Source: Camillea tinctor
Lineage: Eukaryota > Ascomycota > Sordariomycetes > Xylariales > Xylariaceae
Length of the DNA stretch: 64,000 nt
Direction of reading: 5' to 3'
Assembly (NCBI GenBank): GCA_022578605.1
Contig: MU394052.1
Span: 868,001 to 932,000, forward strand
The notes beneath the pieces are model-generated. The model was not told the DNA's origin, did not search any database, and saw nothing but the letters and a program-made list of their open reading frames with translations. This document shows, one piece after another, positions 24,722 through 35,120 of this stretch (its first letter is position 1; each line of letters opens with the position of its first letter). The position numbers and the translations under genes were made by a program.

Positions 24722-24982
24722 TCCATAATTTGTCAACAGTAGTCATGTTATTTTTTTCTTCCTTTTTCGGTCGCCCATAGTGTGCTCAATAAGCACTGCT
24801 AGGCCCGCCATTACTTCGTCAACTACGTACATCATGAAGGGGTGGTACACATATCTACATTATATTAACAGTAACCGTGACATTTTCTATCCCGGTCCTC
24901 CCATCCTTGCCCCCGCCTATCAATATATACATAACCCTTTTTTTCTACCCGCCGTAACATATTTAACAAAGGCCCCCCTCCT

Positions 24983-26251
24983 TCATACCCATTCCTTAGG
25001 CTCCCTGAGGACCTCGACGAGGCGGTGTTCCCGGGTCTTGGGCTCCGGCTCATACATGTACCGCCAGGAGGCGGTTAGTGGCAGACTCATCAATATGCTC
25101 TCGACTCTCGACCCGGGCACGTTCAGCCCAAAAGCGGTGCCGCGGTCGTGCACCAGGTTGAACTCGACGTATCTGCCGCGGCGCACCTGCTGCCATTCCT
25201 TCTCCTTGGCGGTGAAAGGCATGTCCTTCCGCTTGTTGATGATGGGCAGGTAGGAGGGCAGGAAGCTCTTCAGACAATCTTGGACGAAGGCAAACGTATT
25301 GTCCGCGTCCGCGACAGTCTCGTCGAGGTCGTCGAAGAAGATACCGCCCACGCCTCTCGATTCGTTGCGGTGCTTGTTCGAGAAGTAGTCATCGCACCAC
25401 TTCTTGAACCTGGGGTAATAATCTTTGTCGTGCTTATCGCAGGCCTCCTTCAGCGTCTTGTGGAAATGTACGGCGTCCTCGTCGAACAAGTAGCTTGGCG
25501 TCAGATCACTGCCTCCTCCGAACCACCATGCCTGCGATGTGCCGTCGGGCCGCATTGTCTCGAAGTATCGGTAATTCAGATGCACGGTGGGCGCCATAGG
25601 ATTGGACGGGTGCAAGACCATGCTCAACCCCAGAGCATAGAAATCGAGCTGTTCGACATCGGCGTCGAGAGTCTTGTGGTTGGCCCTCATCTTCTCCATG
25701 GCGGCCTTGGGCAGGGTCCCGTACACAACACTGATGTTGACACCGGCTTTCTCGAACACATTGCCCTCTTGAAGAACACAGGAGAGGCCACCTCCTCCGT
25801 TAGGGCGGGTCCACTCATCTGCGCGGAACTTCTTGCCATCGACCTCCTCGAGAGCAGAAACAATGGCCTTCTGCTGCTCACGGATAAACTTCTCCATGCG
25901 AAGCCGCATGGGCGACTGCTCATTGATGCCCTTTTCTCGCTTGGTGCGCTCGTCGAGTTCGGCAAGAGAGCGGGCGTCGAACTTGGTGTGTTTCTGGGAA
26001 GCCTGGGAAGTCAACTGGTCAATCTCGGTTCTACTGCTTGCGGGAGTCAAGGGCTGCCATACTACCGTGTAGGCCACAGCCGACACAGTGACGGCACCGA
26101 TGCCAGCCAGAGCGGCGGCATTGAAGACGCGAGAGCTGCCGTTACTCTTTGCACTGCTGCTGCTGGTAGCATAAGTGCGTCGGAGTGGTTGAGCAGCTCG
26201 CGGTAGCCGTGACCGCAGTAGAATGAGTTGACTCAATTGCCGCCTCGACAT
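24983..26251 (-). CDS. hem13: Coproporphyrinogen III oxidase (aerobic)
   Basis: Single exon, 422 aa. It converts coproporphyrinogen III to protoporphyrinogen IX by oxidative decarboxylation in haem synthesis. The whole catalytic fold is recognisable: [21 protein letters not shown] (151-171), [22 protein letters not shown] (210-231), [11 protein letters not shown] (242-252), [10 protein letters not shown] (300-309), [20 protein letters not shown] (357-376) and the C-terminal [10 protein letters not shown]. The N-terminus is basic and Ser-rich ([23 protein letters not shown]), followed by a hydrophobic stretch at about 45-65. This indicates a mitochondrial presequence plus membrane anchor, placing the enzyme at the mitochondrial intermembrane face; the budding-yeast enzyme is cytosolic by comparison (known). 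Upstream lie a three-copy 10-bp repeat and CCAAT boxes. Confidence 0.97.
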   Translation of the reverse strand: MSRRQLSQLILLRSRLPRAAQPLRRTYATSSSSAKSNGSSRVFNAAALAGIGAVTVSAVAYTVVWQPLTPASSRTEIDQLTSQASQKHTKFDARSLAELDERTKREKGINEQSPMRLRMEKFIREQQKAIVSALEEVDGKKFRADEWTRPNGGGGLSCVLQEGNVFEKAGVNISVVYGTLPKAAMEKMRANHKTLDADVEQLDFYALGLSMVLHPSNPMAPTVHLNYRYFETMRPDGTSQAWWFGGGSDLTPSYLFDEDAVHFHKTLKEACDKHDKDYYPRFKKWCDDYFSNKHRNESRGVGGIFFDDLDETVADADNTFAFVQDCLKSFLPSYLPIINKRKDMPFTAKEKEWQQVRRGRYVEFNLVHDRGTAFGLNVPGSRVESILMSLPLTASWRYMYEPEPKTREHRLVEVLREPKEWV

Positions 26252-26650
26252 GATCTCTACGATCTTTTTCTTTTTCTTTTTTTATTTTCTCTTCTCTTGA
26301 CTTCTATTCTTCTGCCTATTCGACTTAATTGAAACCCTCCCAATGGGTTGGCGCATATAGAAGAAATATCAAGACAGAAGACAGAATATAGAAGAGAGAA
26401 AGATGAAAAGATGTAAAAGAAGCTAAGCAAGCAATTGAGTCAACTCTTAACAAAAAAAAAGAAATCCTATATATATATGAATAAATAAATATAAAAAATA
26501 AATAATCAAATCGATTCGCTGGCTTTTCTTTTTTTTTTTTTCTTTTTTTTTCTCCTTTCGTTGTTCGTTGGTCGTAAGTTCGTTCGTTAGTAGTCGTAAG
26601 ATTTTCAATGGGACCCTGGAAAAGAAGGAAAGCGAAAGCTCTCGGAGCTC

Positions 26651-26680
26651 AGCACAAGCCAGCACAAGCCAGCACAAGCT
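26651..26680. repeat. Three tandem 10-bp repeats upstream of hem13
   Basis: AGCACAAGCC, AGCACAAGCC, AGCACAAGCT in direct tandem, about 400 bases upstream of the hem13 start. The 10-bp period places the copies on nearly the same face of the helix. A CCAAT box lies 12 bases further upstream relative to hem13. Confidence 0.9.
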
Positions 26681-26691
26681 CAGCTTTTACC

Positions 26692-26696
26692 ATTGG
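26692..26696 (-). promoter_or_regulatory. CCAAT box upstream of hem13
   Basis: ATTGG on the plus strand, so CCAAT in the orientation of hem13, about 440 bases from the start codon. In fungi the CCAAT-binding complex with HapX is known to control iron and haem genes. The motif is short and common, so function is inferred. Confidence 0.35.
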
Positions 26697-27701
26697 CCCC
26701 TCGTTTTAACGTTTGAACGTTTTAACGGCGGACTGGGCGGTATCGGCCGGAACCACCCCGCTTCAGCTGGCTTTATCATCTAGCATCACCCAAATAGACT
26801 AAATAAACAGCTGCCAATACTTACCTACTCTGTCACCCCTAGCCTACTCGTCGTGTAATACAAAAGTTACCCTTTTCCCGGGAAGCCGGGACTACATGGG
26901 TTACCTAACTTAACTTAGCGTAGTAGCTATTTAGTTAGGTTAGTTAAGTATCGTTCAAATCCAATCCAATCATCTTACATTACTCCCTCAACTCAAACCC
27001 CCCAACGACTTTACAACACCACCTCATTGCCCAGTTCCAAGTCAGAAAGTCAGGCCATCCGCGAAATCTTTTTTTTCATAACATGGGCTGACTTTTATGA
27101 CTAGCCTGACCCTGCATTAGCATCGTTCGGCAGTTCAACTCCCATAATCTGTTTTATGTTGTATTGTACCAGTTCCTCGGGAACATATTCAAGTTCATGC
27201 CTATTTAAAATACCCTTGACCTATCCCGTCGGCGCGTTTACAAAGTCCGAGACACCAGGCAAGAAGGGGTAGGCCTAGAGAACACCACAAGCCCTCAAGG
27301 AGGAGACCTAACTTCCTTATAGTCTCCATCAACCCTCGCCTTCCTCCTCCTCCAACGATGGCATCACACGCCCTAAAGTCTCCCGATGAGAGATTTGAGG
27401 CCTGGATACTGCTAGGTTAGGAAGGAAGGATATGACGGAAGGATATGGCCCAGCTCTCTAAGTCTAGGTAAGAGAGTGTAGAGTGTTGCTCTTTCCCCCA
27501 TGAGTAAGACGAGCCCCGAACTGGGTTCCTCACTCAGAGGCTTACCTCCCAGGCACTTCCTCGGAATAAGGGGACAGGTATGTGGGTAAGAAACAAATTC
27601 AATATCATTCTAGTAGGGAGGTGTTATTATACACATACGCTGCTTGCCCCAAGTTTAAACTCCACCGTCGCCATCCCTTCCAAGTACAACAAAATCCAAA
27701 C

Positions 27702-28165
27702 CTATGCCTCCAACCAACTTCCAAGCAGCCCGCAGGTAGCCAACCCAGTGAATAGGGGGGCCTGCGGGAACCCGGGCCCGCCAAACTCGGGGTCCAGCCC
27801 CATAGTCCCCGGAAACATGATGGCGGCCAGGCCAGCCAGCCAATAAATTGAGCCGGTCACGGCACTGACTCGCATGAATTCCCTCTTAAGCAGTGGCGTC
27901 GCCGGCTTCCTCCAGGCGTAGAACGCCGTCAGGAACCCCAGCATAACCGAGAGGGTTATAGTTTGGCCATTGTGGAATCTAGACGTTTGTTTTTGTCCCA
28001 GGTCAGTCAGCTTTCTCAGGTAGGTTAGTATATATAAGTTGAATAGACGTACTTGGCGTGGGGTGGCCAGCGAGGGTTAAACATGTGCGTGTGGTTGTAG
28101 TCGGCGATTGGGGCACCCAGGATCAGCCCGATGGCGTCTACTGTGAGCAGAGCACGGCCAAGCAT
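27702..28165 (-). CDS. Small fungal multi-pass membrane protein (DUF6640-like), uncharacterised
   Basis: Two exons, complement of 28053-28165 and 27702-27978, joined by a 74-nt intron with donor GTACGT, a CTAACCT branch-like site and acceptor TAG; product 129 aa. Splicing creates the continuous segment NPRWPPHAKFHNGQTITLS, a signature I recall from a family of small fungal membrane proteins (DUF6640; some members are named acetyltransferase without evidence). Four hydrophobic segments are visible: near 2-20, 50-62, 80-97 and 110-125. The short loop with HTHMFNPRW and HAKFHNG carries conserved His and Asn residues between the first and second. No catalytic function can be assigned. The gene is missed if only unspliced frames are read. 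Confidence 0.8.
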
Positions 28166-29261
28166 GTTGTTTATATTGTATGGTTAAGGGCCCTTAGTAT
28201 TCTGCTTGTTCTTGCCTCAAGGTGTTTTGTTTTGGTAGCAATGCCAAATTTGATGAAGTCAATTAGATAAACGAAGCTGGTTTACTTATGAAGCAGTGTG
28301 CTGAGGAGAGGAGCAAGTACCTATAAATATAACCATTACATATGTACTATTAGTAGTATGTATAGTATCAAACCTCGGACCATCAACGGTGAAATTCGGT
28401 CCCGAAAGCGATACTCGTAAACTCGCAGTAGAATGAATATGGACCTACTAAAGTGACAAAGCAACCGCATTAGTGATCGGGGCACCTCAAGTGTTAAGTT
28501 TAGCGGTCTAAACCACAATACTTGGACGTCATAGGCAGTATTTGGGGTTAATTACATCCGCCACGCTACGTAGCTACGTCTTGGCTTAAGTTCAGACCTA
28601 TAGCTCATTGAATGAGGTGGGACGGTTTAGTCAGCTTTGGCCGTTTATAAAGAAGCTCGCTGTTACAAGGCGTTATACGACACCGAGCCGGATCCCATAT
28701 CGCGGTTTTCCCCACACCAACACCCGGACTTTCAAGACAAGCCGAAAGACCACAGCGGAGGTAGGAGAATTTTTCGATTATAATATCCGAGTATACCACT
28801 TCACATCTAGGTTAGGTAAGTCTCCTATCTCCCCCTTTTTTAATACACACATTGACTCGGGTATTTTCCTCCATTATAATACTTGAATGATGTTGAAACA
28901 TATAGTCAAGTCTATTTTAGGATTATAAGTTAATATTACTTATTGGTTTATACATGTATCACGAACCCGACTTAGAGTTAACTCAACGGGATTTTGATAT
29001 TTTAAAAGAAAGAAGTAATGCAAGCTAAATTGAATTTATATGGTACATGTCTAACGCCATTCTAATACAAAAAAAAACATAGATAATAGATGCTAGCTAG
29101 TGGTCTAGTAATTGACCATAAAATGCAATCCTCAACTGTTACATAAGGAAAAGAATGATTGATACGAGGGGATCTATTATTCCCTAGAATCAGATTCCCA
29201 ACAAAAAGCGCCCAAAACAACATCATCGGTAACAAAACCCCAGAGCAAGATCCTATGAACT
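28166..29261. other. Intergenic region, no gene recognised
   Basis: AT-rich DNA with one CTAGGTTAGG word at 28807-28816. Short frames have no recognisable content. The left part is presumably promoter for the small membrane protein gene and the right part the 3' flank of the secreted protein gene. Confidence 0.55.
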
Positions 29262-30101
29262 CTAATCCTTCTTGCCAATCACCTTCTTCCACTTCCCATA
29301 ATCGATGGCGTCCTTCTCTGGTAGGTCGTCGATCTTGGCGGCGGCCTTCGCCTTGATCAGGCCGCCGTGGCCGTTTGCGAGAGCCGTCGGGATCAGCATC
29401 TGGAGCTTGTCGTGGTTGGTGCTGAAAGTAGCGAGCCGCAGAGCCTGGCCCCGGTTCTCCGCGGCAATGTCAGGGATCGAGGCGATGTAGTCGGCCACCG
29501 CCTGCTCGCTGTCCCAGATGGCCGCCCCGTTGTGCTCCTTGGGGATCCAGACCTTGGGCAGCGCATCGAAGAGGTCCTCATCCATGTAGAACACCACGTA
29601 CCTATAGGGGAAAGGGGGGATGGTTAGTAAATATATATAATGGAGGTAAATCACTTGGGTGCGGCGATGGAAGACACATACCAGTTCCCTCCTCCTTCCA
29701 TATACTCTCCCGGGCTAGGGCTAGTATAGAGTCCGTAGCCCAGCTGGGCTCTCGCTTCCGGTCTATCAAATCTTGTGTCCCGCGAAACCTGTTTCTGCAG
29801 TGCTTTTGCTTCAACCTGTACCCAGGAATATTAGTATGTGACGGAAGTTTCCTTGTTCTCCCCAATTCCCGGGGAGGAGAGGATGGGGGGGTTAAGGAAA
29901 TGATGCTCTACTTACTTGGTTACAGGTTCTGTAGCCGATAACTACCATACCATCCACATCAGAGTCAGAGTCAGAATCACCAGAATCACTTCGATAGTCT
30001 AAACTGCTTGGAAATGCCACGACGAAGTTGGCTAGCAATAGCCATGCAAGGAACTGGGAGAATCGTTTCCAGAACATGATTCCTGTGGCTAGTTTACTCA
30101 A
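29262..30101 (-). CDS. Small secreted protein, possibly ADP-ribosyltransferase-like (weak)
   Basis: Three exons, complement of 29916-30101, 29682-29815 and 29262-29601; donors GTAAGT and GTATGT, acceptors CAG and TAG; product 219 aa with all phases consistent. Residues 1-29 form a signal peptide with core FLAWLLLANFVVAF, then a Ser/Asp-rich linker (SDSGDSDSDSDVDG). The mature part begins with VIGYRTCNQ, continues through AQLGYGLYTSPSPGEY and GNWYVVFY, then KVWIPKEH and an Ala/Lys-rich end. The order Arg in GYR, an aromatic-Thr-Ser strand after LGxG, and a WY(V/C)V strand resembles a fungal secreted family I remember with an ADP-ribosyltransferase-like outline. No complete catalytic triad is certain, so enzymatic activity is only a hypothesis. 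An extracellular effector-like or competition role would fit. Confidence 0.72.
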
Positions 30102-31624
30102 TACTTCTCAAAGATGCTTAGGAGGTGGATTAAGATGTAGGTGAAATGTAGAGATTGATACGGTTATATGATGTTGGCAACCTATGATGAATTGCAGTTT
30201 CATTTCTCGTGCAGAACATGGAGTTTTATATTTTTTTTATATTAGGAAAGAAGACTTCAATGAACAGCCAGACTTAATAGGTTGACAATATCAGTCAGGC
30301 TGATCTCTCCTGCTTGCCACTCTATCACATTCAACACATGAGGAGCTAAAAGTAATCATAGTTTGACCAAAAGTAATGCTTCACGAATTCCTTGGTTTGC
30401 TATGATACACGAATGATTTAGGGATTTCACGACAGGTATTAGAGAAATGGCTTACGATCGCGAGTATTTTTGTTGTTTTCCCATGATGAATGATTTACGT
30501 TGGCAATCAGAAGCGCGGCACAGCTAGTAAGACGCTGACTTTGGTATGATAGTTTTGCTGAAGGGAAGTTATTCTGTGCCTCATTAGTTTCGAAGCCCCA
30601 GTTGAATAGTGGTCATAAACGCCGCATGGAATTATGACCAGCACCTCGGCATCTACATCGAGACATGAATGATCTGTAACATGTCAGCGGGGCGTAATTC
30701 AAGACGAGAGTTGGATAAAATATTCCATTGGGTTTCTATTGAAGTATTATCTCGTATAATCCTCTCAAAGGCTTTCACTACTTGGTTCTGATCTCAATAA
30801 TATCATTGAATTATATCAATTACAAATACTGATAACATGGTCACTTGAGTTTTAAGCCAATACTTCCCGCATACCAATCAAGTATAATATAAGTATAAAA
30901 TATAAGTCTAGTAATAAGAACTATAACTATAAAAAGGTAAGCTAGATAATGTATTACGCCTAATGACAATGCTTTTATAAGCTGCGAAGTTGCCCCCTTA
31001 CTATCTCCCAAAGCAAGCTTCATAGTTGACATAAGTAAGTTATGTTAGTCTTTTAACGATAGAGGGAGGAAAAATCGAATCTACATTTTTGCGTAGAAAT
31101 AGAGCTTCTATACACCTACCAAGCTAGCCTTGTCGTAGTGCCGTACATTATAATCCTACGGAGCAATGCCTCACGTAAGAATACCTCAAGTCAAGCAACC
31201 AATTAGCAGAAACGAGCTCGAGTTAAAATAAACGAGAATCCCCCAGGATTATATTACTTGCTGCGACTCCACTGTAGGGCTGAGGGGTATCAGTAATGGA
31301 GATGCGTAGTAACCTCAGTTGCTTTGCCAACTTTTGACTTATTGCCAATCCCACTATAATACCTTGTCTAAACAAATTCCATTATAAAAGTAAGCCATTG
31401 CATAATGCCTAATTGTTCTAACTACATCCCAACTACGCCCTTAAGAAAAACAATGTGACGTCATGAAATATTCAGCGACAAACATAAGAAAGACTTGGAA
31501 CGTCCAGGCATTTGATTTCCTCCTTTATACCCTTCCTAGCAGAGCATACATCCAGCTGCAACGAGAACATCTAGTTTCGCCACCCACTTGTTTCTTCTAA
31601 AACTACACATATCCTCAGTTGACT
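30102..31624. other. Divergent intergenic region, no gene recognised
   Basis: AT-rich DNA between a minus-strand secreted gene and a plus-strand gene, so it presumably holds both promoters. No frame has recognisable content. Confidence 0.55.
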
Positions 31625-32237
31625 ATGGAAGATACCTTCTTATCTTTATTATGCAGGACCTGGATGTGGGATCCGAATCACTGGTGTAAGATCAAGTTTA
31701 AAGCTGACGGCACAGGGGAGGTGAGTAACCTATGTCACTGCGAGGGCGCATTTACGATATTCTAACTCAAGAACTTAGCTCATATGCCGTGTCGAGTTCA
31801 ACCTATATGTCGCAGCTGAGTTCGACTGGCAACCTCAGCCTGGCTCACCAGCACTTGATAGAACCATTAACCTAGCCGCCGACCAAGCTCTCCTAGCAGA
31901 GTACAATTTAGAACTAACGCTCACCAAGCGTCGTATACCAAGCCTGGGAAGCACCTCGACAGAGGGGGCCCTGATCAATGAGTCGCACCTTACCGACGCT
32001 GCCTTCGTGCCAAAGAATTACACCGTTCGCTTGGAGAAGGGGAGGTTTCCTGTGTCCCGCAATGTGAGCGTGTGGGCAAACTGGTGGTATGGGCTGCGCA
32101 TCGTGTTTGATAAGTCGCCGTTTCCATCCATTGAGGAGTGGAAAGGAGACGCTGTAAGAACAGTCGAGGGCAATAAATTCTACGACCGGGTTGATTTCTA
32201 TGATCAAGAGCTGGAGGTTACTGAGCGAGAGGACTGA
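31625..32237 (+). CDS. Uncharacterised fungal protein, 184 aa
   Basis: Two exons, 31625-31720 and 31779-32237, with a 58-nt phase-0 intron (donor GTGAGT, branch CTAACTC at 31762-31768, acceptor TAG). The spliced product opens with TWMWDPNHWCKIKF, runs into LICRVEFNLYVAAEFDW, and later has VSVWANWWYGLRIVFDKSPFP. The pattern of alternating hydrophobic strands rich in Trp and charged residues suggests a compact beta-rich soluble fold. There is no signal peptide or membrane segment. It looks like a conserved lineage-specific protein, but I cannot name the family or a function. Confidence 0.75.
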
Positions 32238-34122
32238 AGAAGTTAGAAGTTTCTGGAGCATGACCACTACACTCTTTGATACCGTATTATTTATTAATCG
32301 GATTTCTAGTTAATATTAATATGAATATAAAGAATAACAAGTACCAAGCCTTCGCCTACTCTAAGCACTTAAGAAGAATATATGGCTCTCAGGTGCAACT
32401 ACGACGAATATGATGACTACTTCTTAACTACACTATTTAATGCGACAGCATCTTGAACCCACGTTGAAATTTTGCTATAATGATTTCGAAATGCGGTATT
32501 CATAAAAATTCACTACCGTATAACTACTCCCTGGGCTTTACGTTATATTAACCATACATTCAACTTAACCTAACACATGACAAACCCAATTCCATGACCC
32601 ATTAGAGAATACACTTAAGTTGTGAGTTGTCGCCTTTCCCACATAGGGTCAAGCTGTTAGCGACATATATCCGAAAAGGGTTGGCCAATGATTAGAAGTA
32701 AAGTGAGGTCTTTTGTTACGACTTGTCAGATACCCAACTCTCCTTCCATTGATATAGAGTCGAATAGAACTGCATATCATAAAACATCCATCTCCTTTTC
32801 TTACACATAAAATAAATGGAAGTCGATCAGTCTCCTGCTCCACTTATAGATACGAGACTCCTGGTTAATATATTAATGCCATCTCTCTCCCTCCTCATTC
32901 GGTATAAGATCCTACCCTACCTAATGCTTCACCTAGCTCGATTATTTTCTTACATAACTTGACACTTAAGCATTCAGAGGGAAATGTTCAGTTCGACGGG
33001 CGACGCCCTTTTCGCCACCCACCCTGTTCGCTCAGACCAGTCCTAAAGTCAAATATATTTAAACACCTCACTAAAGAAGTTGAACTTGGTAGGGCTACTA
33101 GTAAATAATACTTACGACTCTACCTCCTTCTCTCGCTGCTAAAGATGTAAAATACTCAATCTCTCCTAATTGAGGAAACAATTCGCGTTCCCAACACAAA
33201 AATTCAGCTCCCAACGACGGTACACAACATTTTTACCCCTCCTCCAAAGCAACATTTGATATAAGGAGAAAAATCGCAGTATCACCACGAGCTCCTACTA
33301 CTATTATTCCTTGAGCGCAAAGGAATGAGCCTTTAATATCAAAGATTATCTACGAAACTCATTCTCTCGGCATACTAGACAGGAAGTGAATAACAGGTAC
33401 GCTGTCATATATCAACAGTTTCACCTCAAAACGTGTACTTTATCAGAGACTCAGTCAATACCGAACTAATAACTCAGAATGACTCAACGACAAGATCATC
33501 TTTATGGAAGTTGACCAACTTCCTAGGAAGTCCATCGTCGACCAGCACCACTTGAAGGCAAATGCACAAGGCCTATCGACCTACCTAATTATAGAGGCTA
33601 ACTACCTAACTTGGAGATCTCGTTATCTGGTATCATAACCTTACCTGATTGTCCCAACGACTAACCACGACACACAACCAGACGGCATAGAAGGTCTCGA
33701 CTTTCTCTTCTACCTTTTCCCCCTTCTCTTGTTTCTTTTCTTTTCTTTTTTTTTTTTTTTTGCTTACATCCCTCTCCAATTAAACTTCGACCGTGGCCCA
33801 ATCTAACTCAGCCATCTACGTCGGAAATCCTTCTCAACCGGACTGCACACTTACACGCTTACACGTATAGACGCGCGCACATTTTTTTTTCTTTTCCCTA
33901 AAATCCTCACACGTCATACCTCTCAGCAGTCCAAATAAATAAACATCGACCTATAAAAAGAGAAAGGAAATTTATTCTGTTTCTAAACCGCGAAACCACC
34001 CGACAGGACCCGGCTCCTGGGTAACGCTTCATCCCACGGGTAACCGTGAAGTTCGTTGCTTGCCCCAATTCATCAATCTCTCTTACACCTATTATGTAGC
34101 CTATTCGACTTCCCGCAAACCA
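32238..34122. other. Intergenic region with a pyrimidine tract
   Basis: No gene is recognised. The first kilobase is AT-rich and featureless. A long C/T tract at about 33710-33765, with a second T-run near 33883-33896, resembles a fungal core promoter and may drive a plus-strand transcript at 34 kb. Confidence 0.5.
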
Positions 34123-34192
34123 GTAAGTCACCTCCAACCAACCAATTCCTAGCACCCATCCTCGCACAATTCCCACTAACAACCTACCGCAG
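34123..34192 (+). other. Predicted intron of an unassigned plus-strand transcript
   Basis: A textbook fungal intron: donor GTAAGT at 34123-34128, branch CACTAAC at 34174-34180, acceptor GCAG ending at 34192, total 70 nt. It lies between the pyrimidine tract at 33.7 kb and the short frame at 34212. Confidence 0.4.
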
Positions 34193-34211
34193 CAGCTTTA
34201 TTGTTAGGAGA

Positions 34212-34451
34212 ATGCACCATCAGGCGCAACAGAAAATGAATGATGGCGGCGGTGAATATGGCCATGCATTCAATGGCATGACTTACCAGTGGCCAGCCTG
34301 CATCAATAACAGATACGTCGCTGGCCGTCACAGATGCGGCCCGCTAGAACAAGAGCATATCCTGAACCATATATTTTCTTTTCGCAAGAACTGGCTAACA
34401 TGTGCTCTAGGACCAGCGGCAAGCATGGAGGCGATCTCTGTCAAACATTGA
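34212..34451 (+). CDS. Possible small protein, 79 aa, unrecognised
   Basis: A short frame that starts 19 bases after the predicted intron and follows a promoter-like pyrimidine tract. It opens MHHQAQQKMNDGGGEYGH and contains Cys and His residues (WPACINNRYVAGRHRCG) but no family motif I know. A further donor/acceptor-like pair (about 34580-34620) lies downstream, so it could be part of a longer spliced or non-coding transcript. Evidence is positional only. Confidence 0.22.
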   Translation: MHHQAQQKMNDGGGEYGHAFNGMTYQWPACINNRYVAGRHRCGPLEQEHILNHIFSFRKNWLTCALGPAASMEAISVKH

Positions 34452-35120
34452 GAGAATCGCCGAAGCAAGGCGCGCACGCACACACGTGAGACACACGAGA
34501 CGAGGCAAAGCATATATATAATCGATCAATCATCACGACGAGGAACGCATTAGAATAATCTCGGTTGAGCCCAGCCAGGTAACTAATGCTCTGTTTTCTC
34601 TCTCACTATCTTAATCGGTAGCTCAAACGCATGCGCGCCCGGTCACCCCCCGGAGAGACCTCTAGGAAAGCTATGGCATCGTTGCAACTTGAACCAGCCT
34701 AGGCAGGAAAAAAAAAGAGAAGTCTCGTCCACTCAATCTCATCAAGCCCCCACTGTCGCAAAGAAAAAAAAGGTCCCCGCCGCATTCTCGGCGAGCTGGG
34801 TATCGGCTCTGCATCCACCTAAGTCATAGGTAGGTGGTGGTAAGCCCACACACCCCCGAGAAAAAACTACATTGCGAAAACCTCTCGGAAATCGCGAGAC
34901 CCTGTTGTGGGCAGATTATAATCATACAGTAGAAAGGTTAGTTTTTCCCCCATATATCCATCCGCGTCCCCCTTTCTTTTCCCTTATCATACGTTTCGGT
35001 AGGGGACTTGGCTGGTCAGGATATGATAGGTACTGAAGAAGTGATCGCTTGCGTTGCGAAACGAAGACGCATATCAGCCGAAAGCGATGTTGATAAAACT
35101 GCAGTAGAAGGAATATTCAC
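34452..35120. other. Intergenic region, no gene recognised
   Basis: It contains A-rich patches (34708-34720, 34762-34770) and a C-rich patch, and includes the 3' flank of the BET gene. No coding content is recognised. Confidence 0.5.

Larger units (their letters stand above)
23300..24982. other. Intergenic region with long poly(A)/poly(T) tracts
   Basis: It holds the upstream region of the GH93-type gene and the downstream region of hem13. A run of 11 T at 24651-24661 is followed by 39 consecutive A at 24679-24717. No gene is recognised; the Phe-rich frame across the A-run is an artefact. Confidence 0.6.
26252..27701. other. hem13 upstream region and 3' flank of the small membrane protein gene
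   Basis: It contains pyrimidine-rich runs near 26260-26300 and 26527-26560, the 10-bp repeats, and a CTAGGTTAGG word at 27412-27421. No coding region is recognised outside the flanking genes. Confidence 0.55.

Noticed and set aside
24544..24726. Phe-rich frame across the poly(A) tract
   Set aside because: Artefact of the homopolymer.
25148..26206. A 352-codon plus-strand frame antisense to hem13
   Set aside because: No motif or fungal-like domain; hem13 itself is unmistakable.
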